NCBI GenBank assembly: GCA_021234155.1
Contig: JAJEKV010000028.1
Span: 496,001-560,000, forward strand
DNA: 64,000 nucleotides
Direction of reading: 5' to 3'
DNA from: Isoetes taiwanensis
Lineage: Eukaryota; Streptophyta; Lycopodiopsida; Isoetales; Isoetaceae
This document shows positions 1 to 12,101 of this stretch, in pieces. The notes under the pieces are model-generated. The model saw nothing but the letters and a program-made list of their open reading frames with translations. It was not told the origin of the DNA and made no database searches. How positions within the stretch are numbered: the stretch's first letter is position 1; each line of letters starts with the position of its first letter. Position numbers and translations under genes: made by a program.

Positions 1-130
1 TGACAAGTTCTACCTTATACTTCCCTTCATTTATGTATTGTTGTTCATTGTATAGTAGTATTATTCTTTCTATAGTATTTTGTTGTCGACGTATCTATGG
101 ATCCTGACAATGTAGTCCCTTTCTACCAAA

Positions 131-257
131 GACCCATCATGAATATCATTTTCTGTTTCAAGTCTTCACGAGGAGTTATGTGATCTTGTCTTAAGACCCA
201 TCATGAATGTCAATTTTCTGCTTCAAGTCTTCACGAGGAGTTATGTGATCTTGTCCT
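131..257. repeat. 64-bp tandem duplication
   Basis: Two consecutive copies of a unit that starts GACCCATCATGAAT and ends near GTGATCTTGTC, with the second copy starting at 195. They differ at a few bases only. No coding potential is seen around them. Confidence 0.85.
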
Positions 258-342
258 GCATTGCAGCCTTCTCATAGGCTTTTTTGACTTCCTTCGCCTC
301 CACAAATCTTAATCTATTACATCCAGCCATTTTCTTTGATAA

Positions 343-461
<119 letters not shown>

Positions 462-918
462 TCTTTCCAACCATTTTCATTTAGTATTATCTATCTATCT
501 ACCTACCTATTTATGAAAGCTATGGACTACCTGTCTACAAAAAATACGTTGTTCCTTCTTCTATGTGATGTTTAATATGCTATGCAAGCTTCCCCACATT
601 AGGGCGACTTGCAATCGTTTGTTGCACCTACATCTATAATTGCAGCCTCTGACAACTACAACAATTTTAGTCCTAGGCATTGCCATCACCACAATTAGTA
701 AGAGAATGTTCTTTGTAGAGGAAGAAATAATGCAAAATGTGTGTGCATTTTTCATGTAACATTGATATTTCACTTACGTGCGAGTTGAATGCACGATTAT
801 ACCTCGTGTTCTTTCAAATATTGGTGTTCAAACTTCATAATTCTAGCATGTTATATTTCCTAGCCTTGTTGCTTTGCGAGAATGTATTTTAATGTTCCTC
901 TTGTATGGTATATGAACG

Positions 919-998
919 TCCCATAACCCACTTGGGTTTCTGTGGGCATAAAAAACTCATCTATCTATCTGTCTATCTGTCTATTTGTCTGTCTGTCT
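919..998 (+). mobile_element. LINE 3' end with TATC/TGTC tail
   Basis: The sequence CCCATAACCCACTTGGGTT, then GTGGGCATAAAAA, then TATC/TGTC repeats. It is a diverged member of the LINE 3'-end family seen better at 11.8, 32.4 and 48.2 kb: a small hairpin, a GTGGRCG-like block, an A-run and a short-repeat tail. The upstream limit of the fragment cannot be placed. Confidence 0.6.
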
Positions 999-1003
999 TG
1001 TAT

Positions 1004-4000
1004 AGTATGGGAACCAACAGTAAAATGGAAAATGATGTCAACAAGTGAAGTGATGAAAATAGACTCTAATGAATCGGGCAACCTGGATAAAGAAAACTAC
1101 AAAGATAAGAAAGCATGAACATCTAACTCGCAAAGCCAATATAACAAGTAAAATTGAAGGTCAAGAAGATGAGCAACGAAACTATGAGCAAGGAAAATTA
1201 AAATAACAAAGCTAAACAATAATGAGACTAAAAGAACAAACTCAAAATAAATGAACCCGACCAACCAACCATGGAACCAGCAAAACATGTGGACACAACT
1301 ATGAGTAAAGGCAATAGAACACAGCCGCTAGACATAGAAGGACGAGAGGGATAAATCGGGCAATTGGAATAAATGACAACTGAAAGACTATGATAGAAAA
1401 GACTCGGAAAAAGAAAGTGTCAGATGGTCATCTTGGAGGAATACGGGGGAAGTGAGTAAGAAAAAATGTAACAAGAACTATGGAAGCAATGGAGCACAAG
1501 CAGGAATGCAGGAGTCCATAGAAAGAAACTTGATCATCGGAACAAGAACAAATATCAACGAAAATACTAAAGAGGCTTACAGAACTATACAGGGTTAATG
1601 GAGCAACCTAAGACCACTATAAAGGAGATAAGGACGACACGAAAAAACAGAAAAATGAGTAACGGCAATTGAACATCGAAATCAAAGAAATGAAAGGGCA
1701 CATTGATTATCAGGCCCTGAAGCAATGACGCTTCAAAAAAGAAGGTGGAAAGCATCAATAGAACTAAAGAGACCACCAACTCTAGACAGGTGGAGCAAAA
1801 GGAGCAAATCGAATAAAGGCAATAGAAAAACCGCCAGAACTAGAAGGATAAGAGGAACAAATCCGACAATTAGAATACATGAACAAGCTGCAACAGAGAA
1901 GACAAAGAAGGATTCCATGAAGACATAGGACATAAGTGTCAACTTAGACGAACAAAATTGGCAAACGCAAGAACTAACAAAGCAAATGGAGCACAAATAG
2001 GACTACAAGAAACCATAGAAAGAAACGAGACAATGGAACAAGTATGAAACCAGGGCAAATACTAAAAAGACACACGGACTACAAAACAATGGAGTAATGA
2101 AGGACAACTAGAACTAAAGGACGTGACTAGCGACCCAGAGAGAAGACAACGGATGGGAGCACATTGTTTTTAAGGTAATCGTTATATATACCAACCAGAA
2201 CCATGACACATCCGAGACCCATAGAAAATAAGATAGACCAATCACATGAAACAAATGCCCATGCATCATGAACTAAATAGATCCCACACACATAACGAAC
2301 ACTGGTGCAGAATGACGTAAAAAATTGCACTTAAAAAAACATCTTAATGCATGCTCGATATAGAATGCTCACTGCCGTAAAGAATGCTCATGCATAACCT
2401 CCATGCCTATACTCAGACACGTGCAAGTCTACCACAAATTATATTTTCCATGAGAAAAAACAAGCGATAAAAGAATTGACAGGGCACATTGATTATAATG
2501 CAGTTGTAACACCAACAAAAGATATACCACATTAAGTTATAGTTCTCCTAGAAATCAAGCAAAAAAGGATTTCTAAAAAATATGCACTGGTCAAACTCAA
2601 AGTATAGAGGCCAAAAGGAATAAACGATGGTCAACCAACAAATCGATGAGGGCATGCCAATCTTAGGGATCAACCAGACTCAAAATGAGACAAACGAAGC
2701 GGAGGGATGGAGCAATGAGATTGCAATGAAAGGGGTAATATGAACCACATGGACCAAACAACGTGAAAGCAAGACTAACAGTGACTAATAGAACAAGTAA
2801 ACAAAAGACTAGAAGATGAGTAATAGACCATGAGTAAGGACAAAGCGAAACAACAGTCAAGCACGAAACTAGTGAGACCAAGAGAACAAAACCCAACAAA
2901 TAAACAAGAAGAACAGAGCGTCAAACTAACAAAAAAGAAAGGTGAAGGTGGTAGAAGGTAGCCACAAGGATTTGAAAACTTTGAAAAACAAGATTGAACA
3001 TGTCCAAAGAACTAAAAAGACCAACCAACCATGGAACAAGCGGAGCAACATGAGACAAATCAGAGTACAAGGAATAGACAAAAGGATACCATGATGACAA
3101 AAGATGGCATATCCAAGAACTACAGAAGTGGGTTAAGCACAAATAAAACTGCAAGGATCCATAAGAAAGAAACGGAAGAATTGGAACTAGTATAAAAATA
3201 GAGCAACCACTAAAGAGGCTCACGGATTATAAGAGAAAAATGGAGCAATAATAGACAACTAAAACTAAGTACGTGATGGGTAACACGGAGAGAAGACAAA
3301 TGACTAAGGCAGTGAAAATTAATGGGATAAAAAAGGATTAAACGCACATAGGTCTTAGGGTAGCTGAACATCAACAAGAACAAAACTCCATAAGAGACAC
3401 ATATAAACAATTGGAAAAAACGAGTCCAACATGACCGCTGCTAAACATATGAAAAAAGGTCAGATCAAGCAACGAGCACTCCGGAGGAAAAATAGACCAA
3501 TCTACAAAAATAACCTTATGCAAGAGACCATGCCTAATGCCTATAACTTGTATATATGTACGTCTACTATAAATTATAGTTTCCATGAAAAAAACAAGCG
3601 GTAAGAGAAATGACGGGGCACATTGATGTTAATGCAGTCGTAACATCGACAAGAAACATACCGCATAAGAAAAAACATAGAAAAGATAGATGGACTACAT
3701 GTAGCAAATGTCAATGCATCATGAACCAAACATTCACATACATATAACAAATACTGATGCAACATGAAATATGAAATAGAATAAGGTCAATTGTTATCCA
3801 TGTCAAACATAATATATACATGAGATATAATACGCTTGCCAAACCATGAGAATGCTTATGCATAACCCGACGCCAAACATCATACCCAATACATGTAACT
3901 TGGATACGTACACGTCTACTATATGTTATAGTTCCCATGAGAAGTCATGCAATTTTGGAGTTCTAAAAATATGCATCATGTTAAAACTCGAAATATAGGA

Positions 4001-4528
4001 ATTTAGAATAGCAAACCACATAGAACAAGGGAAAAACGAGTCCAACATCACTACGGCTAAACATATAAAAAAAAAATGTTAATTCAAGCAATGTGAGCAC
4101 TCTAGAAGAAAAACAAACTATACTGCAAACATAACCTCTATGTCAGATATCATGCCTAAAGCCTATAACATAAGGTCCGTGCAAGTCCAACCACAAGGTA
4201 TCGTTTCCATGAGAAAAGCACGCGATAAAAGAATTGACAAGGCACATTGGTGATAATACAATTGCAACACCGATAAGAAACATGCCATCCAAAATCATAA
4301 ACCGAACATATCACGCTCATATAACAAATACTGATGCAATATGAGACATGAAATAGAAAGAGGTCAACAATTATCCATGTCATAATATACATGTCCAAAA
4401 TAATACGCTTGACAAACAAAAAAAATGCTCATGCATAACTCCATGCTGACGTCATGCCTAAAGTGCATACCCTAGATATGTACATGTCTACCGTAAGTTA
4501 TAGTTGTCATGAGAAAATAAGTAACTAA
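1004..4528. repeat. degenerate A-rich repeat region, no genes
   Basis: No credible gene. The plus strand is strongly A-rich and T-poor. Diverged units recur: a block beginning GCACATTGATT near 1,699, 2,483 and 3,618, with variants near 4,243, and a block like GGAGTTCTAAAAATATGCATC near 2,567 and 3,957. The second block continues just beyond the transposon (15,500 on), so the transposon at 4,529-15,492 inserted into this repeat. Hydrophobic open frames on the minus strand are by-products of the base skew. Confidence 0.6.
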
Positions 4529-4570
4529 CAGGATTGCAAATTAAACGGGAGTGTTGCAGCACTCCCGTTT
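4529..4570. repeat. left terminal inverted repeat with subterminal hairpin
   Basis: TIR at 4,529-4,551. Its last nine bases AAACGGGAG begin a perfect hairpin: AAACGGGAGTG (4,543-4,553) pairs with CACTCCCGTTT (4,560-4,570) across a 6-base loop. The AAACGGGAG word is also duplicated at the other end, but there as a direct repeat. Confidence 0.75.
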
Positions 4571-4884
4571 CAAAGATTCCCTTGAAAAAAACAACCTGCT
4601 CTAGAAAATGACACTTTTTTCCTTCCAATTGGGAATTCCAATAGGCCTAATTTTTTTTTTACCTGCATTTTGGCCCCTTAGTGCAAAAGAACTTGAATTT
4701 TGCCAAAAGCGGCACTTGAAAAGGGAAGAATTTAGATATGTTTTTGTATTCTCTAAAAGTATTTTCTTGAAAACACCAGAATTTAGTAAATAAAATAATC
4801 ATTATATAATTAAAATGTTTCAATAACATCAATTTGTAACAACACATGAAGATGAGTAATAACTATTTTTGTATGAGACAGACT

Positions 4885-7800
4885 AAAGGTCCAAGTCGTA
4901 GTCTTCTTCATTCTTTTGCTTGTTTCTGCTGTGCCAGTTTCTGTGGTCTGCTCCTTTTGTGGTGCCTTACCCTTGTCTACTTCTTCAATGTCTTCAGGAA
5001 TATTAGCTAGAGCCACTTCTTTCATCTCTGCAAAGGTAGCTTCATCATCTAAAGAGCTAGTGAATGGAGGTTGTAGCTTGGCAAAATCAGATGAGGATCT
5101 GGCGCCTAACTCTTGATGCTCGTCTGGTAGGGTAGGTAAGGCAGCCAGTCTCATCCTGATGAAGTTCACAGCTTCTTTATCTATGTCCACTGCTACACAA
5201 TTGCGGCCCTTCTTAAGTGCACAAGCTATTATTGTACCAGAGCCAGAAAAGGCATCAAGCACCCAATCTCCTGGACGTGAAAACATGTCTAGGAGATGGT
5301 TGATTAGCTTTTGAGGCTTCTGGTAGTGATTAACAATTCTACCTTGTGCACTAGGGTCTTGTAGCTTCTGAAGCATAGTTGGAAATTCCAAGACATTAGA
5401 AAAGATCTGGCAAGCTGCTGTGTTGAAATGCTCCATGGTGCGTTTGCCATCGAAACTCCAATAAGCAACATAGAGGTATTCAACCTTACTCAGCAACCTC
5501 GGCCCGCCGCCATGGTAGTTTATATTTGTCTTCTACCTGTACAAATTAGAGTCGTGTCACTAACGAAAACAGAACAAGAAACTAACAAAGAGAATAAGTC
5601 AAAGGCAATCATATTCTAGAATAGAAAACGAAAACACAAAGAAGAAACTAACCAAACATATTCCTGAATAAAGTACTCACCAAACTATATTCTCATAACC
5701 TACTTGCACTGGGGATCCAAAATGATTCTTGAACGTGGACTCCACAAGGTCGGATTGCATGCTAGAATGAAACACGACAAGACACCAGTGCTTGGCCGTT
5801 GTGATTTGTTTAATACCGTCGACGAAGGCGTTAAATTCTGAATTTTTAAATGGCTGATCATCGTAACGGCTGTCCTTTAGTTTAAAGCCATAAGGAAGGT
5901 CCGCTATGACCAGTGTAAAATCCTATGGCTTTACTGTTCCAACCAGTTTAGTGCAGTCCCCATGGATGATAGAGAACAAATTGTTTTGGTCGTACAAGCT
6001 AAACTTTTCATAATCAGAAGGCTCCACTTCTAGAGTCCTCCTATCTGTCAATGTTCTTTCTTCTCGTGCCAGCCTCACGAGGTGCATAAAACCTTCTGGC
6101 GGTTCCTTATTTTTCTTCTTGTTCTGCAAACAAAGGAGAGATTGAGACCTAGACAAGTCAAGAATCGTGTGTTTAGTCAGCTACCCATCCTTCAAAATTT
6201 GGAGCATACTGGACAATGCGCTCGTCGGATGTAGCAATGGGATAAAGCTCCTTGCACCTCTCCCACGTCTCCACGTTAAGTTGCTCCATCAGACATGACT
6301 GGCAGGTGATGAGATTTTTTTGGCAGGAAAGAAAACCACAACCGTTTTAGCAGTTGGAAACTGCAAGAGTAAAATGAACAACTTCCTGCCACTAAAAGTT
6401 ATTCTAGAATACAAGTGGCTTAGACAACTTTTATGTTGTTGCAGAAGCGTATTCCAGAATACACTTTAGCTGCAGCGTAGGAGCGAAAGTGTATTCCAGA
6501 ATACACTTCTACACTGCACCAAGTTAGAAAGTGTATTCCAGAATAAGTTTTCGCTGTTGCGCAGGAGCGAAAGTGTATTCTGGAATATACGTTTTCACTT
6601 CATGAAGGGCGAAAGTGTATTCTGGAATACACTTTCGATCCTACGAGGGGCAAAAAGCATTTTCCGGAGTGCCCGTTTGCTCTTATTTTAAGACTCTGGT
6701 AGTATTCTGGAATAGAAAAGAAAACAATGATGGCAAAGCTTACTTGTGCAACTCCTTCGACATTTCTTCCAGAGTGAACTCCTTGTCCACCACCTTCTGC
6801 AGGAGCCGTTCTAATAATTCTGTGTCAGCTGCATCTCCCTCTAGACAGTGATTGTCATTTCTTTTTTTGGCACATCGGAGCCTTTGTTCTTCTCAGAGAC
6901 CTTGCCCTTACTTTTTAGTTCACCATGCTCAAACATATTAAATATTTCATTTTGGAGTTCCCAGATCTGCAAACAAATCAAGATTCTCATCAGCTAGCTG
7001 TCAACAAGGAAGTTTTTGTACACTATATCTTATTCTGGAATACGCTAGAAACGTATCCGGCCATCCCTGAACGCTAGCTGAAACCAGTTGTCGTGACCAA
7101 TGAGTGATGCCCTTTTGTTCGCCTCGTCGTATTTGAGGCAACACTCAATGGCACAAGCTTCTTTTAATTCAAGTGAGTATTGAGGCTTTTTCAAATCCTC
7201 CCCATACTTTTCTTTGAAGATAACATATTCTCTGTGCATAAATCTGATTTTGTCGACGAAGCCCATTTTTAACTTGTACTCGTTGTCAACGTTGTGAGTG
7301 TTGGCAATGATTTTGGCTTCTTCATCGGTCAATCCACAATAGACTGCACAGGGAACAGACAAGTATCTGGGATTCTTTTTTTCTTTATACAACTGCCTCC
7401 TTGCCTTGAAACTGTGGTTCCCTCCCAAAACGTAATGCGTATATGTGTCCGCATTTTCTCTATCGTACTCTGTTGGGCTGGTACACTGCTCTCTATCAAC
7501 AAGACCACAATAGGAGCAACATGGGCATTCGGATTGCTCCGAATTCTATCCTTGAGGTTCCTTAGATGATCTGCGTAAATCTTCCGAACCTGCAGTGGTC
7601 GTTCTCCAGCTTCATTTTTAGGAGGAAGCTTCATTGATGTGACGGGCAAGTAGATGACACCTTGCACAAACTTTTGCAGGTTAATTTCTTCCATCTTTTC
7701 TGAAGTTTTATCCACCTTTTTTTCTTTAATAACAACTCCGGGTGTTTTGTCCTTCCCTTTCCTCTTCTTGGGAACTTCCTCAGGAGCATCTTCTATGGCA

Positions 7801-8310
7801 ATTGGTGCCGTTTTTTCTTTTTTTAGACTCTTTAGCAGCAATGCTTCTTTGGAGGTGGTGCTTGCTGCTCTTCTGACTCTCCTGTGCTTTTTTCTTCCTC
7901 CTCCTCCCCTGATGGAGTGCTCACGCTCCATTGTTCTTCCTCTTCTTCCTGCTCTGACTCGCTGTAAGCAAAGTCTTCTCTCTGTGTGCTTCGAACCAAG
8001 CTTATGATGGCACTAAGCTTTCTCTTGTTGATGTAGTGAGAAACATATTTGTAAAGTGCCGGTGGTTGCACTTTGACAAGTTTAAAAAAGGCTTCATCAA
8101 CATGAATGAAACCTTGGGATGTCGCAAAATAGTCTCCCTCGTTGTCCCGACTCCCCAGCTATTTCATTCACGTCTTGTATGGTGCCCATGCAGACAAATT
8201 CTCTGTCATCGTACCTTTTTGCACCAGGACTGCGACAGACATGTAAAAAAGTAAGCGTGATGTACTTTCCGCTGTACCCCGTGTGAAAAACCACTGCGTT
8301 TAGAAATTCT
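4885..8310 (-). pseudogene. ParB-like domain plus beta-class DNA methyltransferase (N4-C or N6-A), transposon gene, decayed
   Basis: Probable product: a DNA-modifying protein acting on nuclear DNA. N-terminal part (about 8.3-8.1 kb): a stretch with VVFHTGYSGKY that I do not recognise. Then an acidic Glu/Lys-rich linker (8.0-7.75 kb) and a ParB/sulfiredoxin-like region (about 7.7-7.05 kb) with ADHLRNLKDRI, then YVLGGNHSFKARRQ, then TDEEAKIIANTHN, resembling the ParB GGxHR box. Four downstream exons have good GT/AG borders: 6,966-6,743, 6,360-6,185 (cysteine-rich), 6,123-5,681 and 5,536-about 4,885. The 5,681-6,123 exon has methyltransferase motif IV as VIADLPYGF (5,887-5,904). The last exon has motif I as LDAFSGSGTIIACALKKG (about 5,234-5,256 for FSGSGT). 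The IV-before-I order defines the beta class. Damage: frameshifts near 8.17, 7.9 and 7.52 kb and in A-runs near 6.87 and 6.34 kb, and in-frame TAG at 5,923-5,925 and 5,533-5,535, both probably former CAG. The introns and the TIR context argue against bacterial contamination. The choice between N4-cytosine and N6-adenine cannot be made by eye. Confidence 0.7.
6400..6714. repeat. palindrome array with 42-bp period (intronic)
   Basis: Perfect or near-perfect copies of TATTCYRGAATA start at 6,400, 6,450, 6,492, 6,534, 6,576, 6,618 and 6,703, with a degenerate copy at 6,660. From 6,450 to 6,660 the spacing is exactly 42 bp each time. Most copies carry longer arms (GAAAGTG before, CACTTTC after), while the middle of each spacer varies. 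The array fills most of the intron 6,361-6,742 of the methyltransferase gene. A binding-site array is the natural reading. Confidence 0.9.
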
Positions 8311-8465
8311 CGTAAATTGCAGGCGCAGAGGTGTCGTCAACCCTTCTCTGTGGGTGAGCTTTCTGAGTGATTTTAATGGGCTTCTTCTGATGTTTCTTGC
8401 TGACGTCTTGCCTGTACACATTGTGTGTAAACACGTCTTTTTTAGAGAAAACACTGGCATCAGAC

Positions 8466-8815
8466 TATTCCAGAATACAAAATATCCAAAAGGAAGGACA
8501 AAAAAAGGACAAAAAGGCCAAAAAAACACTGCACAGTTAACAACAAAACAAGGCTACACAAGTCTGAAATGCTATAAAAACATCTAAAATTACCAAAAAA
8601 GTACACTAAATAAGACTTTTCAAACCTTAGAGAGGCGAAAGTGTATTTCGGAATACACATCTCCCTCTCAGTGAAGGCGAAAGTGTATTCCAGAATACAC
8701 TTTCGTTGTGAAGGCTTAAAGCGTATTCCTAATACACCGCCTATGAAGGCGAAATCCAAAGTGTATTCCTATCACATTGTCGCCTTCATCGAGAGTGGAA
8801 ATGTGTATTTCGAAT
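8466..8815. promoter_or_regulatory. second palindrome array, upstream of the methyltransferase gene
   Basis: The same palindrome at 8,466-8,477, 8,644-8,655 and 8,686-8,697 (the last two exactly 42 bp apart), then decayed copies at about 8,724, 8,764 and 8,805 (38, 40 and 41 bp apart). Before the LINE inserted, this lay between the two divergent genes and so in their shared promoter region. Confidence 0.75.
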
Positions 8816-8879
8816 ACACTATTTTTTGTTGAAAAAGCAAAGTAAACGCATAAGTACTTCTACTCGACCCGGCCCAAGA

Positions 8880-11800
8880 TTTCATTCGCGTGAATCTAAT
8901 ACAAAGAAAATAATATTATAATCGAGGGCGCTATGCATCGAGCTACCGGAACGGAATACAAAAGTGAGGCGCTGAAATTTCCTTTTAAAGGTTGCACATA
9001 GTCCCTTCATGGGCTGGCACAGTGGCCGTCCTCCAGCCGCTTCACTTGTAGACAGGAGAATCAAGGGGGCGGCACCAGTGTGGTGGATTACGTGCTAGCA
9101 GACGAGCAATGCCTACACTTGATCGCCGCTTGATTGTCCGGGACAGTGTGGGGGACGAGGAAGTAGACTCCGACCATCAGCCCTCGTTCTTTGCGGATAG
9201 ATTGGCGTGCCAACCGATCACCCATTGCCCCAACACCCCATGTACCACGGTTGCGTCACGGACTATGATCATGCGGGGTCTATGCGAGGATGCTTGAGCA
9301 TGAGCTGCCGGGAGTCTTGCAACTCCCCACACTTCAACGGCCAGACGGCCCGGTGAACCGGCTCCGCCGAGGGTAGGGGACGGATGCTTTGGGAGAGGCC
9401 GCTCTCGACGATCCACGTGGGTGCAAACCACCTTCCCCCTTAATCGGTTCGATGGCGAATGCCGGAGTGAAACGATGGCTCCGCCAAGTCTTTGGACCCC
9501 ACCATTCGCCCCTTGAGCCGTCCGTCAATACCGCTCCTTCCTCAAGACCAAGAAAGCCGAGGTACCTTGCGAGCTTCAAAGAACAGATGTTTGGTCTTCT
9601 AGACCGCCACCCTAGGGCCTTACGGAGAAAGGTCTTGAGTAAGCTGCCGCGACCCGGGAAATATTACCCGGAACAATGGGTGAGATACTTGCGGTTTGTA
9701 TGACCCAATGGGAAGCCGGGCACCCGGTACCTCAGCGCGAGACGGGCCTAGCACTTGGTCATTCTTGAAGGGGATGTCATAATGGGCACTAGCAACCTAC
9801 CGCTAACGGAAAGGCGGCAGATTTGGATGGTATGCGGTGAGCTTCTCAAGTGGGCGGGCCCCCAATGGTGCCGGTTCTCCAAAGACTCTTCAACGGGGCA
9901 TTGCAAGAAGGCTTCCCCACACCTTTGGACTACGGTAGAGTTGTGCCCATATACAAAGCGGGGGACCTCCCACATTGACCAACTATCGTACCATTATGGT
10001 GGTTTCGTCTTTGCCAAGTTGCTTGCGGGATTCTTGGCGTGATTGACACTTTAGGCGGAGGATGGAGAAGTCTTGGGCTCGCCTTGGCGAGCTTCCGCCC
10101 GGCATTCTACTATTGACCATATCTTCACTCTGCGAACACTCATAGAGGATAGCGGAATCGGCCTTGAGAATGCATCTTGTTGCTTTGTGGATTTCGCCAA
10201 AAGGCTTTTGATACGATTGCCTCGGGATAAGTTGTGGGGACAGTTAGAGGCGACTAGGGACCCCGTCGACTTGAGAATGCTATATCTGAGACTATCTGAG
10301 GCTTGCTCGGTCGTCTCACCTTTGTCGGGGAGCCCGTTGTTAGTAGCATTGGGGTCGCCCGGGGCTGCCCTCTATCCCCGGCGCTCTTCGGCTTGTACAT
10401 TGACCAGCTAGAAGAATGGCTAAAAGAGCCGCGGGAGGGGCTTCGGTTGATGCACCACATAATCCGGCAACTCATATATGCCGATGATGTTGACTGCTGC
10501 ATATATACCCGGAGGACATGCAACGCCACACGGATGCTTTGGACACTTTACGCCAATTCAGCGACATGAGAGTTAACTTGGCCAAGACAAGGGTGCCGGG
10601 CCGGGTCCCATCATCCGGCACCCCGCCTTCCCTCATTCACTTACGAGGGGGCGGGTAGTGGAGGTGGCTCGATCTTATAAGTATTTGGGCATTGAGTTTT
10701 CTACTACCACACCTTTGGGATGCATCCATCGGGTTCAGGGTCCTTTGCGGTTTGGAAAGCCACAGTATGCAATGCAAAACAACGATCACAAAGGCGAGTA
10801 TGCATGGGGTCACCGGGCACACTTGTTGAGGGCCTTGGTTGAACCGGTCCTCCTCTATGGGGCAGAAGTGTCGGGGCGGTGATATCCCTCACCCCTTGGA
10901 GCGATCTAGAGCAGTGAAGGCTTTCTTGGCCCGGGCGGGAGTGAAATCCACGGTCCCATATCGGATCTTGCTCAGAGAGGCGGGCTTCCTTCCATTCTGA
11001 GGGAGGGCTGCACTTTGGAGCGTCACATTATTTACTTCCGGAAGGTGGTGGCTATGGATGAAGCCCGGCTGCCCAACCTTGCTTTGGCGGTGGCGATGGG
11101 CCCTTGGCGACTCAAAGCTTCTTTGGGAAAGACAAGCAAGCCCAATGGTTCTCGTTATGGAATGTGCGAGCACCACGAGGTGTGGACCGGTGCATACACC
11201 GAAGGAGCCTTGCTGCCTTGAAGCGGTGCTTGGATGCTTGCTTCATGGCCAAGCTTTGGGATCTGAGAGGCCACGTCACATGTCAAGGTGGCAAATTATC
11301 GGCCGGCAGGTTAATCCCATGCTCACGAGGGGCCCACACCACTACTGCGCACCCATCTATCCATGAAAAAGCGGGGTGATTGCTTCCATTCGCACAAGTG
11401 CACACCACCTCCGCATTGAGACATGGAGATGGATTCGGAGCCAGCGTGAGGGCGAGTCTGTCGATCTTTGTCAGCGGGAGCCATTGAGGATGAAGGTCAC
11501 GCCCTCCGGGCTGTCCGCGTCTACGAGCATATCCGGGCTCAGATGCTTTCGGTTAGTTGTGCCCCATCGGGCCTTGCATGAGCTCGCGACACGGCCTCTG
11601 TAGGCTTGTTGGGATCGTACCTCAGGGAGGTAATAGATCGCAGCGGACTTCGGTTATGCCCCTCGTCCGGGCATTAACCCGGTTTGTACTTGTGATTATG
11701 TATATAACTGTGCAGTATGTCAGCATCCTTATTGCTACTAAGGTTTTTCCCCCGAAAACCCTTCGGGGCGGGGGTTTTTTAATCCTGGTAGTAATACGCC

Positions 11801-11890
11801 TGCTGCTCTCTCTTTGTACTTGGGTCCCATAGGCCAGTTGGTCTCCGTGGACGATAAAATCATTCAAATTCAAATTCAAATTAATTCTAT
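8880..11890 (+). mobile_element. 5'-truncated LINE (non-LTR retrotransposon), decayed
   Basis: From about 9,040 the plus strand reads the end of an AP-type endonuclease domain: GGGTSVVDYVLADEQ, then SDHQP near 9,175. A reverse transcriptase follows: NYRTIMVVS near 9,980, TLRTLIEDSG and CCFVDFAK near 10,130-10,200, GCPLSPALFGLYIDQLEEW near 10,370-10,420, the catalytic YADD at 10,477-10,488, and YKYLGIEF near 10,680. Many frameshifts and stops break it. The 3' end has a hairpin-like GC block (CCCCCGAAAACCCTTCGGGGCGGGGG near 11,750), the family 3' box GGTCTCCGTGGACGATAAAA (about 11,840-11,860), and a tail of about three ATTCAA units. The segment interrupts the transposon and is more GC-rich than its surroundings. 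The left border is approximate. Confidence 0.8.
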
Positions 11891-11931
11891 GTGTAGTGGA
11901 ATACAAGTTCTGTATATTACCGTTCGCTATG

Positions 11932-12015
11932 TATCCTGGAATAGCATTTTGTTTCCTTTTGGCTCGTTTTGTTTCCACGTACTACTTCTTCCTGCATGTC
12001 GTGTATTCTCGAATA
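11932..12015. promoter_or_regulatory. palindromes just upstream of the transposase gene
   Basis: TATCCTGGAATA at 11,932-11,943 and TATTCTCGAATA at 12,004-12,015 belong to the same palindrome family. They lie 90-170 bp before the probable transposase start at 12,102, on the far side of the LINE insertion from the array at 8.64 kb. Further isolated copies are at 5,612-5,623, 5,659-5,670 and 7,031-7,042. Confidence 0.65.
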
Positions 12016-12101
12016 GTAAGGTCCAGCGGTCTCTAATTTTTTCTCCATATGTCCTCACGTTGTCTTGATCTTTGCGGTTGTTGAAGACGTTAAAAGGCAA
12101 A

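Noticed and set aside
1097-4419. Many hydrophobic, Cys-rich minus-strand open frames
   Set aside because: They arise from the A-rich plus strand of a degenerate repeat; no domains, no consistent starts.
4885-5536. Bacterial contamination or a bacterial restriction-modification gene
   Set aside because: Introns with GT/AG borders, surrounding plant repeats and the TIR context show it is eukaryotic and transposon-borne.
6400-6714. CRISPR-like array: palindromic repeats with variable spacers of constant length
   Set aside because: The host is a plant, there are no cas genes, spacers are short and similar, and the array lies in an intron of a transposon gene.
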